A stretch of DNA of 64,000 bases from Lentisphaera profundi (lineage in GTDB: Bacteria > Verrucomicrobiota > Lentisphaeria > Lentisphaerales > Lentisphaeraceae): contig NZ_CP117812.1 in assembly GCF_028728065.1 (NCBI RefSeq), positions 1,674,001 through 1,738,000 on the forward strand, given 5' to 3'. The notes beneath the pieces are model-generated. The model saw nothing but the letters and a program-made list of their open reading frames with translations. It searched no databases and was not told the origin of the DNA. The position numbers and the translations under genes are program-made. The stretch's first letter is position 1. The number at the start of each line of letters is the position of its first letter. Shown here piece after piece: positions 8,513 to 18,104 of the stretch.

Positions 8513-9727
8513 CTACTTTGTTCTTTTTGGGGATGTCTTTTCTACGGTAAAAAGAGTAAGGATGTTGTCCACATGTGCTTGTCTGGCGTCTTTTAAACCA
8601 AAGCCAACGCCACTCCGATTATCGCTGGTGGCGGCAATGACCAGGTCGAGCTGTTCATAACTTGTGATGAACTGGCCGGCAGCACCTCTACCACCAACGC
8701 CGATAAAGGTCATGCCGTTCATTTTATACTCAAGTCCTTCAGTGAAGTAAGTGTAAGCATGGGGCCCTCGCATATGAGGTCTTTTGGTTCTACGGGCTTT
8801 CATATCAAATAAGCAATCCACATATTCACGAGAAAAAAGTTGCTCGCCTTTATAGATTCCTTTTTGGTGAAGAGCTATACCGACTTTCAGCAAGTCGCGA
8901 CTCCGTAGCCGACAACCAGCCGCACTTGCAGGGTTTCCGTTTGACGCTGTGCCCCATTTATAGTTAGTTATTCCCAGCTTACCCAAAAACTCCTGTTCCA
9001 GAAATTTGCGTACTGTTGAAAATTGGGGCAAAGAAGACTTTGGCCGTCTTGTTGTCAATTCATCTATAATGGCCATCACTATAATACAATCAGTGGCAGC
9101 ATAGGCGTACTTTTTATTCAGAGGGAGTTTTGTCTGTTCGAAATACTTTTGGATCATTTTATAACCTTGCAGGTCATCGCCCTTCATCCATTCCTTTATA
9201 CCGCGAAAGCCGGTCTGCATCATCAGAACTTCATACAAAGTTACTGCGGCCGCTTCGGCTTTAATATTTGTCCGGTCAATATTCGGAAAGAAATCCAGAA
9301 CAGGCTTTTGCAGATCGGCGACTGACAAGTAGCCCATCTCAATAGCCCGTGAGAGAAGTAAACTTGTTATGGTCTTAGTAACGGACATGAGGAAATGGGG
9401 AGAATTTTCATAGCCATAATTGGCGTACATTTCAAAAACTAATTTACCTTTATGCCAAGCGAGAATACTCGCCAGTGGGCCGTACTTATTATTCTCTACA
9501 TCGCCAATAAAATTTTTTATTGCTACATCGGCTCCTTTAATATTAAGTATACCGACTTGTATGCCATCATTCATATTCACCGGAGAAGTTGAGTAGTAGA
9601 CGGTATTTTGCTTTTTAGGTTTATTTGTGTTATCGCTTGTTGGTGGTTTTTCGGCCTTCAAAAGAGACGTAAAAAATAATAATACTAAACAGGTCAAGCT
9701 CGTACTTTTGATTTTTTTTAATATCAT
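8513..9727 (-). CDS. Secreted beta-lactamase-fold serine hydrolase (EstB-like esterase family)
   Basis: The protein of about 404 residues has a signal peptide ending near LLKAEKPP and a penicillin-binding-protein/beta-lactamase-like domain. The SxxK catalytic motif is SVTK, followed by TSLLLSRAIEMGYL, and the Tyr motif is in the KYAYAATD stretch. Family members are esterases or acyl hydrolases as often as lactamases, so removal of acyl groups from a glycan is plausible here. I prefer the ATG at 9727: AAGGA lies 8-9 bases ahead of it but only 3 bases ahead of the in-frame ATG at 9733. The first about 80 residues, and the upstream DNA, are duplicated at 26.4-26.8 kb in front of an unrelated protein. 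A paralogue is at 61789-62991. Confidence 0.85.
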   Translation of the reverse strand: MILKKIKSTSLTCLVLLFFTSLLKAEKPPTSDNTNKPKKQNTVYYSTSPVNMNDGIQVGILNIKGADVAIKNFIGDVENNKYGPLASILAWHKGKLVFEMYANYGYENSPHFLMSVTKTITSLLLSRAIEMGYLSVADLQKPVLDFFPNIDRTNIKAEAAAVTLYEVLMMQTGFRGIKEWMKGDDLQGYKMIQKYFEQTKLPLNKKYAYAATDCIIVMAIIDELTTRRPKSSLPQFSTVRKFLEQEFLGKLGITNYKWGTASNGNPASAAGCRLRSRDLLKVGIALHQKGIYKGEQLFSREYVDCLFDMKARRTKRPHMRGPHAYTYFTEGLEYKMNGMTFIGVGGRGAAGQFITSYEQLDLVIAATSDNRSGVGFGLKDARQAHVDNILTLFTVEKTSPKRTK

Positions 9728-9815
9728 AAACATAGTCCTTTAAATTTTTAGTCATTATTTCCATATACCGGATTTTGAATAGAATTGGATGCTGCCATTT
9801 ATGAAATGAGCAGAA
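9495..9815. repeat. Duplicated leader segment, copy 1 (copy 2 near 26430-26765)
   Basis: This segment covers the promoter, signal peptide and first about 80 codons of the serine hydrolase gene. Copy 2 carries the same promoter and leader in front of a cytochrome/discoidin protein. Shared landmarks are the peptide KAEKPPTSDN and the upstream DNA TAGAATTGGATGC. Edges are approximate. Confidence 0.8.
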
Positions 9816-10104
9816 AAATCCATGACTCAAAATCATCTCTTGACATATTTTAAATATGTCTTGGCTTACAAAATAATCCTTATCAAGTTACGCTAATAAA
9901 GCAACTCGGAACAAGTATCGGGGAATTATAACCTTCTATATTTTTTTATTTCACTCATCCAATCCCTTAATTTTATCTGTATATGGGAATTAAAAGTTGA
10001 AGTGTTCATCATTAATGAAGCCAGTTTTAACTGAATTCACCCCAAAACTTCTAAAGTGCTGGATTCATTTCACTTATAATAAACCTATAAAACAGAAGAA
10101 AAAC
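9816..10104. promoter_or_regulatory. Divergent intergenic region
   Basis: This AT-rich spacer separates the minus-strand serine hydrolase from the plus-strand beta-helix gene and must contain the promoter of the latter. A frame open from an ATG at 9997 runs through it, but has no signal peptide, so I place the real start at 10105. Confidence 0.4.
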
Positions 10105-12366
10105 ATGAAGAAAAACATCTCTATAATCCTGCTATTATTATTCGGAAATATTTCCTTGGCCACCGCGAATGATAATTTTAAAGATCAGCTTAAAGCTGCC
10201 GATGCTCTTTTCTCAAACTCAAGAGATCAGGCTCAAGAAGCTTACCGTGACTTACTAGATCAAATTCCTGAAAAATATGAGCCTTTCCGTTCCTTGATAA
10301 TTTTGCGATTGGCCTATACAACGCGTCAGGCTGACCGGATGAAAGTTCTCAAACACTTAGATCAGCTAACCTATGTCCCGGAACATCACGCTCTGGCAGC
10401 TAAGGAGATGATTGCTGAAATTAAAGGAAGAGATAATCCCGGGCATCAGAAAACTGCGATTCCGGTCTTGCCGAAAGTTGATCTAAGAATTGATGTTTCT
10501 CTCAATGGAAAAATTGATAATCTGGGCGATGCACTAATTGCGGCTCGCAAAGCTAAGTCTAAAGGTAAATCAGTTGAGATCGTTCTCGCATCAGGCACTT
10601 ACCTTCAGAAAGAAACTCTTGAGTTGAATGAACAGGATACTGGCTTGATCATTCGTTCCGCTGATACCCAAAATCCAGCCATCATAAGCGGTGGCCTTAG
10701 GCTAAAGAAATGGAGTAAGGAGCTTTCTCCAGCGGCACTGAATAGATTACCAGAGTCAAGTAAAACTAAGGTCTTAGCCTGTGATTTAAAAGCTAACGGC
10801 GCTGATGAAATCCACGAACTGCTTATGGGCGGCGTATTCGATAAACGGCCCGGTGCAGTTGTTACATCCAAATCGCAAAAAACTACGACCAGTATAGCTA
10901 TCCCTGAACTATTTTATAACGGTGAAGCACAAGGCCTAGCACGCTGGCCTAATGACAAAACAACAAAGCTCCCCATCAACAAAAAACCTAAAAAGGCGAA
11001 CCCCTACTTCAAGCGCTGGAACAATGAGTCCGATCTTTGGCTACACGGTTATTTTGGTGTTCATTGGGCTGATACCTATCAGAAATTTGAGCGAGTTCAT
11101 CGAGACGGAAAAATTTCGATTGTTCCGCCAGTCCATCCGTTTGGATTCAAGCTTGGAGATGGGCAAGTAGTGAATGCACTATGTGAGTTAGATCAACCTG
11201 GAGAATGGCATTTTGACAGCAAAAACAATCTTATCCACTACCTGCCTCCTTCTGGGTTTGATCCGACTCAATGTGTACTTTCATCATTCGGCACGCCAAT
11301 CATCGCCAAAGACTGTGACAATCTACAGATACGGGATCTCAACATCAATTACATTTGTGGTGATGCAATGATTATGCTCGATTGTGACAAGCTATTGATC
11401 AAAGGAGTCAATATTGAACATTGCTCAGGATATGGACTCAAGAGCATCGGTGGAATTAAGCAACTCATTCATTCCTGCAAAATAGCAAGTATGGGCTGCG
11501 GTGGGCTTATCGTAAAGTCGGGCGACTGGACAAGTTTGACTCCAGGCCATTCTATTATTGAAAATTGCCAAATCAGTGGCATGTCACGCATCAATCGAAC
11601 CTATACTCCCGCTTTAAACCTGAATGGTATGGCATTCAAAATTCGTCATAATCTTTTCTTAGATATTCCAAGTAGCGCACTCAGTTTTCAGGTCTGTGAT
11701 ACACTCGTAGAGTTAAATACCTTCCGTAACTGTGTCTACGAATCTGGTGATCAGGGAGCGATAGATATATATGCTAACCCGCTTGCAAGAGGTAATATTA
11801 TTCGCTGGAATCTCTTTGATGACATTATCGCCGAACACCAAGATAAGCTGGGTGCCGCAGGCATCAGACTAGATGATTATGTCAGCGGTTTCATGATTAG
11901 TGAGAACATCTTCAGAATGGGCGGTCAAGGAAGTTATGGGATGTTCTTTGGCGCGGTACAGATAAACAAAGGTTGGGACAACTATATCGAAGGTAATATT
12001 ATTATCGACTGGCCCCGTGCAGTCAGCGGCCGGACCGGCGTGCGTGAGATGTGGGATACCATGAAGCATCACAAACATACCCAGCAAAGGTTGAAATCCG
12101 TAAACTGGAAGTCCGAGGCATGGCAGAAGAAGTATCCACGCGTTCGCGACATTATGGATAGAGAGCGGCACAGCAATTACCTGGCCGACAACCAGCAGTT
12201 TGGAGCCGGTGACTGGCATGGAGTCGCCAACTCGATGAACGTGGCCAATATCCGCGGCCCAGAAGACTTCCACGGAGAAAGCCTTAATTCAATTAAGTAC
12301 TTTCTTTCACCTTGGCATCAGATCCCCGTCGACCTGATTGGACCGTATGACTCCACTAATAATTAA
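10105..12366 (+). CDS. Secreted right-handed parallel beta-helix protein, probable glycosidase or lyase
   Basis: Starting at 10105 the protein has 753 residues with a clear signal peptide (NISIILLLLFGNISLATA). The start is preferred over an upstream ATG at 9997 because it gives this signal and has AGAAG ahead of it. After an N-terminal helical region of about 110 residues come the features of large beta-helix carbohydrate enzymes: a GGLRLKKW block, the GLARWPN motif, a WLHGYFGVHWADTY block, and then repeated short strands (IENCQI, IRHNLFLDI, VELNTFRNC, ISENIFRMGG). This arrangement resembles GH141-like and related helix proteins. The substrate cannot be read from sequence. The codon after the last residue is TAA and a GH43 gene follows in the same direction. 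Confidence 0.75.
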   Translation: MKKNISIILLLLFGNISLATANDNFKDQLKAADALFSNSRDQAQEAYRDLLDQIPEKYEPFRSLIILRLAYTTRQADRMKVLKHLDQLTYVPEHHALAAKEMIAEIKGRDNPGHQKTAIPVLPKVDLRIDVSLNGKIDNLGDALIAARKAKSKGKSVEIVLASGTYLQKETLELNEQDTGLIIRSADTQNPAIISGGLRLKKWSKELSPAALNRLPESSKTKVLACDLKANGADEIHELLMGGVFDKRPGAVVTSKSQKTTTSIAIPELFYNGEAQGLARWPNDKTTKLPINKKPKKANPYFKRWNNESDLWLHGYFGVHWADTYQKFERVHRDGKISIVPPVHPFGFKLGDGQVVNALCELDQPGEWHFDSKNNLIHYLPPSGFDPTQCVLSSFGTPIIAKDCDNLQIRDLNINYICGDAMIMLDCDKLLIKGVNIEHCSGYGLKSIGGIKQLIHSCKIASMGCGGLIVKSGDWTSLTPGHSIIENCQISGMSRINRTYTPALNLNGMAFKIRHNLFLDIPSSALSFQVCDTLVELNTFRNCVYESGDQGAIDIYANPLARGNIIRWNLFDDIIAEHQDKLGAAGIRLDDYVSGFMISENIFRMGGQGSYGMFFGAVQINKGWDNYIEGNIIIDWPRAVSGRTGVREMWDTMKHHKHTQQRLKSVNWKSEAWQKKYPRVRDIMDRERHSNYLADNQQFGAGDWHGVANSMNVANIRGPEDFHGESLNSIKYFLSPWHQIPVDLIGPYDSTNN

Positions 12367-12454
12367 TAAGAAGAACCGTAATAAAATATACTATAGTAGG
12401 TGAAAAAACCTCTATTCTACGATGCACAAATAACATAACAGATGGACTTGCTTT

Positions 12455-12691
12455 ATGAAAGAATGGAGAGAGATGTTGTGCGTTCTTCTTTGGGCACCCC
12501 ATATCCGCGCAGCAGAGCAAACGACGATCAAAGAGACAGGTAGTAGTACCTTAAGTATTGGCAACGATCTGGTTCGTCTGGATTATGACTGTGTAACGAC
12601 AATTAAATTCCATCCCCGAGCGCTGCCGATTAGCCGCAACGTTTCAGAAAGTGGATTCGAAAAGAGGGCCGTCAATGAATCTTTTAACTAA
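12455..12691 (+). pseudogene. Small ORF, probable relic of a secreted enzyme N-terminus
   Basis: The 78-codon frame begins with a signal-like stretch (LCVLLWAPHIRAA) followed by TLSIGNDLVRLDYD, similar to the first strands of secreted glycan enzymes, and then loses coherence before stopping inside the upstream flank of the GH43 gene. I do not recognise a family. It is most likely the truncated beginning of a lost gene, but a real small secreted peptide cannot be excluded. Confidence 0.3.
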
Positions 12692-12752
12692 GAAATGGAA
12701 AGAACAGTTGGATATTTTAAATGAATATTATTTAAGTTGGAGAAGCTCGAAG

Positions 12753-13841
12753 ATGAAAAAGATTAAAGTTCTGTTTATTATGTTGGTGATAAGCGTTGTA
12801 TCACATGGAGAAGAAACTCCCTATGTCAAATCCAATTCCCACAGCTTCACCTATCAAAACCCGATCACATCGGGAATATCACGTCATGGACTTCGCGATT
12901 GCCAGGTATTCAGGGACGGTGAGTTCTGGTATTTAACAGGAACGGGGGCTCCGTTTGGACTGGGAAGCGGCCAGCTATCCAAAGGTATTCCGCTCTACAA
13001 ATCAAAAAACCTTATTGATTGGACGTTTGTAAAAATCATCGTCACGCGCCCAGAGAAATCCGCGTGGTATTATGAGAAATTCTGGGCACCAGAGATCCAT
13101 CATATCAAAGGGAAATATTATGCCATCCTGAACTGTAGAAATGTCAAAGAGGGTTACACATGGCAGCATATTGGCTATGCCGTTGCGTCCCATGTTGAAG
13201 GGCCCTATACCGTGGTAACCAAATCCAAACCAATCGCCGAAGGTAACGATCTCACTTTTTACATAGAGGACAATGGCGACGTTTACGCCTTCTGGCATAC
13301 ATTGGATCGACGTTTTGGAATTGGGTACGCAAAAATCGATCTTGAGTCAGGTAGGTTGATCACCACTCCGCGCAGCGCAGTCAGACCAGGAAAGGTGGAT
13401 TACATCAAAGAGACAGGACCGCCGAGACACTATAATTACACACAGGAACGCACAGGTAAGAAAATCAGCAAATACTACAGTTGGGACTCCATGGGTATCG
13501 AAGGGGCTTACGTCATAAAAAGAAAAGGAACCTACTACCTGTTCTACTCCAGTTGGCAGCGTGGTTACGAAATGGGTTATGCCACCTCATCAAGTATTCA
13601 CGGTCCTTGGGAAAAAGCCGCCAACAATCCCGTTTATAGCGTGGTTGGCACCGATAGCCCATTCAGCGCCGTAGGTCACAACGAGGTTTTCACTGGTGTC
13701 GATGGTCGACTCTGGCTATCATGCCACGGTAGCTTGAAAGGAAAACCTCCATTTCTGGTTATTGATCCAATCGATTTTGATCCCAACGGAAGAATCATAA
13801 AAAAGGTACCAACACACACTCCACAAACCGTCCGCTGGTAG
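12753..13841 (+). CDS. Secreted GH43-family glycoside hydrolase
   Basis: From the ATG at 12753 (GGAG upstream, signal peptide VLFIMLVISVVSHG) the protein has 362 residues. An earlier in-frame ATG at 12651 lacks a signal. The five-bladed propeller signs are present: YQNPITSG and RDCQVF near the N-terminus where the general base Asp lies, FWAPEIHHIKGKYY, and IEGAYVIKRKGTYYLFYSSW containing the expected acid Glu. GH43 enzymes release arabinose, xylose or galactose from side chains. The gene follows the beta-helix gene in the same direction, so the two may act on the same polymer. The exact subfamily is not assigned. Confidence 0.82.
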   Translation: MKKIKVLFIMLVISVVSHGEETPYVKSNSHSFTYQNPITSGISRHGLRDCQVFRDGEFWYLTGTGAPFGLGSGQLSKGIPLYKSKNLIDWTFVKIIVTRPEKSAWYYEKFWAPEIHHIKGKYYAILNCRNVKEGYTWQHIGYAVASHVEGPYTVVTKSKPIAEGNDLTFYIEDNGDVYAFWHTLDRRFGIGYAKIDLESGRLITTPRSAVRPGKVDYIKETGPPRHYNYTQERTGKKISKYYSWDSMGIEGAYVIKRKGTYYLFYSSWQRGYEMGYATSSSIHGPWEKAANNPVYSVVGTDSPFSAVGHNEVFTGVDGRLWLSCHGSLKGKPPFLVIDPIDFDPNGRIIKKVPTHTPQTVRW

Positions 13842-13858
13842 AGTGCTCTACCTCTTAT

Positions 13859-13890
13859 GGGACAGCGGGGACAGGTGCCATTTTATCACA
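13859..13890. repeat. Short G-rich motif shared with 46588-46610
   Basis: The stretch GGGGACAGGTGCCATTTTA resembles GGGACAGGTTCCGTTTTA at about 46588-46605. Motifs of this kind commonly flank REP-associated or IS200-like transposase genes, but no transposase is present at either site here. I regard both as possible scars of such elements. Confidence 0.3.
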
Positions 13891-13978
13891 TACAAAATAT
13901 GAAAAAAGGACATACTATTATGAATATATGTACATATAATTACACCCTTGCCTTTTTACCGAAGCCGGCAAAGGCATG

Positions 13979-14539
13979 TTATATAAAATCATATTCTTCT
14001 AATAATTTAGTCCCGCTATAATTCATGATTAAACTCCACTTACCATCTTGCATTGCAAGTTGCGGCCAACTCAAAGGACGAAACTACTCGGGTGCATTAA
14101 CATCCCAAAAAAAAGTTCGATCTTTCGCTTGTGGAGTTCCCAAAAGTGCAGGTAAATTGTTTTCACCATCAGTAACAAGATCCTCGGGAAGTTTAATATT
14201 TGCGGCAGCGCAAAGTGTTGTTAACAGATCACAAGACGATAGTTCCGTACTCGTATCTTTAAGACCTTGTGGTATTTTTCCAGGCCAACGAACAAAGAAG
14301 GGGACACGTACGCCACCGTACAATAAGCTCCCCTTTTGGCCGCGATATGGACCCGAAGACCCTACCGAGAAGTAGGCACCAGCATTTTTTTTACCATTTT
14401 TCATATGTTTTACTGTAGTGGTGGCCTCTGGACCATTATCACTGGTGAATACCACAATTGTATTATCCGCAATCCCCAAATCATCTAACAATTTTAAGAC
14501 TCGTCCTATACTACAATAAGAGCAATGAAAACAGCACAT
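13979..14539 (-). pseudogene. S1 sulfatase pseudogene (5' truncated, internal stop)
   Basis: The frame starting at about 14512 matches the middle of an S1 sulfatase: IGRVLKLLDDLGIADNT, then VVFTSDNGPEATT, the GSLLYGGVRVPFFVRWPGK loop and the DLLTTLCAAANIKLP helix. The N-terminal half with the formylglycine motif is gone and unrelated bases replace it. After FFWDVNAPE a TAG stop interrupts the frame, yet sulfatase-like sequence (LAMQDGKWSLIMNYSG) continues to a TAA at 13979-13981. So the gene is dead twice over. It adjoins the pseudopilin gene. Confidence 0.8.
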
Positions 14540-14548
14540 ATTTTCAAC

Positions 14549-15247
14549 TTATTCAAATTCAAAACCGCCTCCAGACCAAGAAGGATTAGCTGTATCCCAG
14601 GCAATCCATTGGGGATTAGAAAGCAAAGTCGTCCATTTTACACTGGCACTATGGCCATCAGCAAACAATAAGTTAATTTTTGTACCTACGTGCCTTATTT
14701 TAAAGTTATCTGTACGATACTGAACCATCCAGGAGTTTTTCGCGGCCTCCCCAACCATTGCCGTTTCTGCGGGGTCAGTCAATTCTGTAATTGATCTATT
14801 ATCATCACCACCAGAACCTTGCAGGTGCATGTTAAACATGTAGTTCTTAAAATATGAGAATACATTTTCTTGCTGTGAGCTTTCTGTACAGATAAAAGTA
14901 TCGTGGCTATTTAGATAAAGATCATCAATTTTGACTTGATAGTCGCCAAACTCTTTTTCAAAAAATATTCCTGATTCATAATAACTATAGCCATTATATC
15001 CCTTCGTTGCTAAATCGGCGTCGGTGTAATTAGGGGTAAATAAATCCTTATTATCATCCAATTGCATATAAATGCCAGAACCTTGATTTTTTAGATTTAC
15101 ATTGCACAATAAAGCTTTTGATGTACGTCGCGCTTTACCGAGCACAGGCAAGAGTAGGCTAGCGAGTATTCCTATAATAGCAATAACTACTAAAAGTTCG
15201 ATGATTGTAAATGGCGTATTCGCATAGCGGGAACGAATTTTTTTCAT
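14549..15247 (-). CDS. Pseudopilin-like secreted protein with H-Xn-DG tail
   Basis: The 232-residue protein has a type IV pilin-like cleavage/methylation signal, FTIIELLVVIAIIGILASLL (about residues 13-32), preceded by a short basic leader. Near the C-terminus, RHVGTKINLLFADGHS matches the H-Xn-DG signature of the DUF1559-like pseudopilins that are expanded in Lentisphaerota and Planctomycetes. These are thought to be processed by prepilin peptidase and associated with type II secretion or surface structures. AGGAGTTT-type spacing lies just ahead of its ATG. It neighbours a sulfatase relic on one side and the kinase/sigma pair on the other. Confidence 0.88.
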   Translation of the reverse strand: MKKIRSRYANTPFTIIELLVVIAIIGILASLLLPVLGKARRTSKALLCNVNLKNQGSGIYMQLDDNKDLFTPNYTDADLATKGYNGYSYYESGIFFEKEFGDYQVKIDDLYLNSHDTFICTESSQQENVFSYFKNYMFNMHLQGSGGDDNRSITELTDPAETAMVGEAAKNSWMVQYRTDNFKIRHVGTKINLLFADGHSASVKWTTLLSNPQWIAWDTANPSWSGGGFEFE

Positions 15248-15410
15248 TTTAAACTCCTTTATTTATATTAATAACATATAAACAACGCTAAATATCACTT
15301 CTTTACATTTATGTTAAAATAATCAAGTAAGTTTAAATCAACGATCAATAGGTATTACTAGACTAGTAAGGGTTAGACAATTTGTTTTTAAGGTAATATT
15401 TACTTTCCCT

Positions 15411-17417
15411 TTATTGAATTTCAGGTTTCACGGTAACTTTTATTCTACTTTTAAAAATTGATAACACTGCCGCTGAATATTGAGAGGTAAAAAGCTCTAA
15501 CTCTTTAAATGTTGGATTTTCATTTATAAGCTTAAGGATTTGTGATTCATCAATTATTGATACGTGACTTAAAATTATTTTTTTTATTTCCAGTCCTCTT
15601 AAGAGTGAAAATGATTCACCTCGTCCTTTATCATAATAAAGAACATTTAATTTGGGGCCTGAAAGTTTTAATACTTTTGTTTGGCTATTATACTCAACAC
15701 CTTTATCACCCCAATTGGGGTTAAATGATTTAAGTAACTCTTTCACTACTTGCTCGTAGCCTGTTCGGTCTTTGCGTACTTCTAGGTCGTACATAAGCGT
15801 TCTATTGAGCACTGCGGGAGGTATACGGCCATTAGTCTGGAGTCTTATTTGTCGAAGAATTGCGATAAAATCATTGATGGGAACATTTAAACTTTTTTTG
15901 GGAATAGAGCCTGACGGGAAAGCAGCTTGAATGACTTTGTATAAGTAGAAATCTTTATGAAAATGACTTAGAGCCTGTTTTGCTTCAAGATAACTTTGCC
16001 GAATAAACATGAGGTGACCCCGAGCTCTGAAAAGATCATTATTATCAGGTTTTTTTTCTAGAGCATATCTGTTTGCCATTAATTCTTTATTTAGCGTGTG
16101 TCTTAAAGAAACCTTATAATTGGTTGTTCCAAAAACCTTGTATTGGGAGCTTAAGTCATCTAAGTACCTATCTCGCATGAATTCTCGGCTCGCAATTTCT
16201 TCTCGTAATAAACGCAAGGTTTTTTCAGTTTCTGAACGGGCTAGTTCCGCGTTCAGCCGTGCACGGTTTTCAGTTTGCCTGCTCTCTGCCAAATGCGATA
16301 TATAGAGCGAGGTCGTAATCGCAATAGTTATGAAACTTAGCACAACGACTAAGCATATGGCTGTATTTCTCAAGACAAAACGCTTAAGTTCCTTGAAAAA
16401 TCCTGACTTTTCCGCAGACGTTGTGTAGCCACGTTTATACTTGCGAAGGTCATCGATAAGCTCATCTACTGAGGCAAACCGTTTAGTTGGTTGTCTTTGC
16501 ACTGCTTTCATGATGATCGCTTCAAGGGAGTCCGATATTTCAAATTCCTTAGAGGGGGGGACAATAATAGTACCATCAATTGTTTTTTGCGATATTGTTT
16601 TGAGAGATGAACCTGAGATTGGTGGCTTTAAAGTCAAAATTTCATAGAGGATTACACCCAATGCATATATATCTGTTTGTTTTGTTTTGGGCTCCTTTAG
16701 AAGGAATTGCTCTGGTGCCATATAACCTGGAGTGCCACTGATAGAGTTGGCATTCTTCTGGTTTATCACAAGGTTTTCATTATACTTCTCATCTGCAACA
16801 TCGCTTAATTCAAGTTTCTTGAGTACTTTGGCTAACCCCCAATCAAAAACAATGACTTCACCATGATCGCCCACCTGAATATTTCCAGGTTTTAGATCAA
16901 GGTGAATGATATCATGTGAATGTGCATATGAAACCGCATCACATATTTTAAGAAAAACTTCCAGCATATTTAATTTTTGACTAGGTACTAGAGCCCCTGA
17001 TTCTACCTTGAATTTCGCCAGTAAGAGATCGAGTGAAGTACCTAATTTCAAATCCATGGTGAAATATGGTCCTTGTTCTGAATCATGGCCAATATCATAT
17101 ATTGTGACGATATTTGGATGATCTAAATGAGCCACCAAACGAGCTTCATGCAAAAATGAATCTAATGTATTTCCCATGAAATGCTCATTAACATGAGCCA
17201 TAGCAACATCACGACATGTATAATTATCATACACACGAGAAATTTGCTTCATCATTCCTGAGCCAATTATCTCACGATGGCAATAACGACTACGCTCTTC
17301 TTCAAACAAGAGAAATTTCGATTCTTTAGGGTCGTTTTCATGACTAGAAGAAACCGCTAAATCGTATAAGTTTTTTTTCTCTTCTGAATTTAAGGCATTA
17401 GCCATAGAGGGTACCAT
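15411..17417 (-). CDS. Membrane-bound Ser/Thr protein kinase with periplasmic/extracytoplasmic C-terminus
   Basis: The 668-residue protein has an N-terminal PknB-like kinase domain, one membrane helix at about residues 347-370 (CLVVVLSFITIAITTSLYI), a coiled-coil-rich stretch and a C-terminal region of about 250 residues I do not recognise. The catalytic loop is intact (IIHLDLKPGN, about residue 170), the metal site is DWG rather than DFG, and the activation segment ends GYMAPEQ. The beta-3 lysine of VAxK is missing: the site reads CRDVAMAHVNE. Phosphorylation activity is therefore uncertain. The gene starts 3 bases after the sigma factor stop and is surely co-transcribed, so it probably transmits an envelope signal to that sigma factor. 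Confidence 0.9.
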   Translation of the reverse strand: MVPSMANALNSEEKKNLYDLAVSSSHENDPKESKFLLFEEERSRYCHREIIGSGMMKQISRVYDNYTCRDVAMAHVNEHFMGNTLDSFLHEARLVAHLDHPNIVTIYDIGHDSEQGPYFTMDLKLGTSLDLLLAKFKVESGALVPSQKLNMLEVFLKICDAVSYAHSHDIIHLDLKPGNIQVGDHGEVIVFDWGLAKVLKKLELSDVADEKYNENLVINQKNANSISGTPGYMAPEQFLLKEPKTKQTDIYALGVILYEILTLKPPISGSSLKTISQKTIDGTIIVPPSKEFEISDSLEAIIMKAVQRQPTKRFASVDELIDDLRKYKRGYTTSAEKSGFFKELKRFVLRNTAICLVVVLSFITIAITTSLYISHLAESRQTENRARLNAELARSETEKTLRLLREEIASREFMRDRYLDDLSSQYKVFGTTNYKVSLRHTLNKELMANRYALEKKPDNNDLFRARGHLMFIRQSYLEAKQALSHFHKDFYLYKVIQAAFPSGSIPKKSLNVPINDFIAILRQIRLQTNGRIPPAVLNRTLMYDLEVRKDRTGYEQVVKELLKSFNPNWGDKGVEYNSQTKVLKLSGPKLNVLYYDKGRGESFSLLRGLEIKKIILSHVSIIDESQILKLINENPTFKELELFTSQYSAAVLSIFKSRIKVTVKPEIQ

Positions 17418-17420
17418 TTT

Positions 17421-18014
17421 TTAAAATTCCAACTCATCAGTCAGTTGCCGTATTTCAACTAACATTCGTGCTTTAATTCTATTGCGAATTATATAAACCG
17501 TGTCTTTTTTAACATCTAGCTCTTCAGCGATCTCTTCTACCGATCTATTGTTCAATGTCATTTCAAAACATTTAAGGGCCTTATCAGCAAAAATATTACG
17601 CATCCGCTCCATGGCGCAATCCACTAAATACTGTTTCCATTGATTTTCTATAAGGTCATCAATCTCTGCATTGCTATAGCTTTCAAATACGTTCAATGAT
17701 TCATGATACTTGTTGAGGTTTTTATCATAACGGCTCCGTTTAATAATGTGGTTTTTAGCTGTATTTCGAATCACAGTGCCGAGCCAGGTTCTAAATCGTG
17801 ACTTTTGCTTAATATATTTACGTATATTCTTATGCAAGTTCAGCAGAATTTCTTGTACCACATCATCCCGCTCACTAAAGTCTACATTCACTTGCTTGAG
17901 TAGAAAATAAATAAACGGACGGTAACAAGCTTCAAATTCTTCCCAGGCCTCATCATCTGTGCCTACCTGGATCCTTTTAATAATAGACTCTCTGGTATTC
18001 CAGTCTTCACTCAT
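17421..18014 (-). CDS. ECF-type RNA polymerase sigma factor
   Basis: The 197-residue protein has the two sigma-70 regions expected of an extracytoplasmic-function sigma factor: region 2 with RDDVVQEILLNLHKNI and RFRTWLGTVIRNTAKNHI (about residues 48-90), and region 4 with MTLNNRSVEEIAEELDVKKDTVYIIRNRIKAR at the C-terminus as a helix-turn-helix. It would direct RNA polymerase to a small regulon. No anti-sigma gene is adjacent; instead a Ser/Thr kinase gene follows after 3 bases, an arrangement known from Planctomycetes and Lentisphaerota. Its targets cannot be identified from this window. Confidence 0.92.
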   Translation of the reverse strand: MSEDWNTRESIIKRIQVGTDDEAWEEFEACYRPFIYFLLKQVNVDFSERDDVVQEILLNLHKNIRKYIKQKSRFRTWLGTVIRNTAKNHIIKRSRYDKNLNKYHESLNVFESYSNAEIDDLIENQWKQYLVDCAMERMRNIFADKALKCFEMTLNNRSVEEIAEELDVKKDTVYIIRNRIKARMLVEIRQLTDELEF

Positions 18015-18104
18015 TTATCTAAAATCCAATTACTTGCCTTGCCTCTAATTATACATCTTCTTACTTAGTCTTTCCAATAAAGTTTGCTAAACAGTTATTA
18101 AGCT

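Noticed and set aside
8513-9733. Serine hydrolase as an antibiotic resistance beta-lactamase
   Set aside because: SxxK alone does not indicate lactamase activity; the context of esterases and glycan enzymes favours an EstB-like role.
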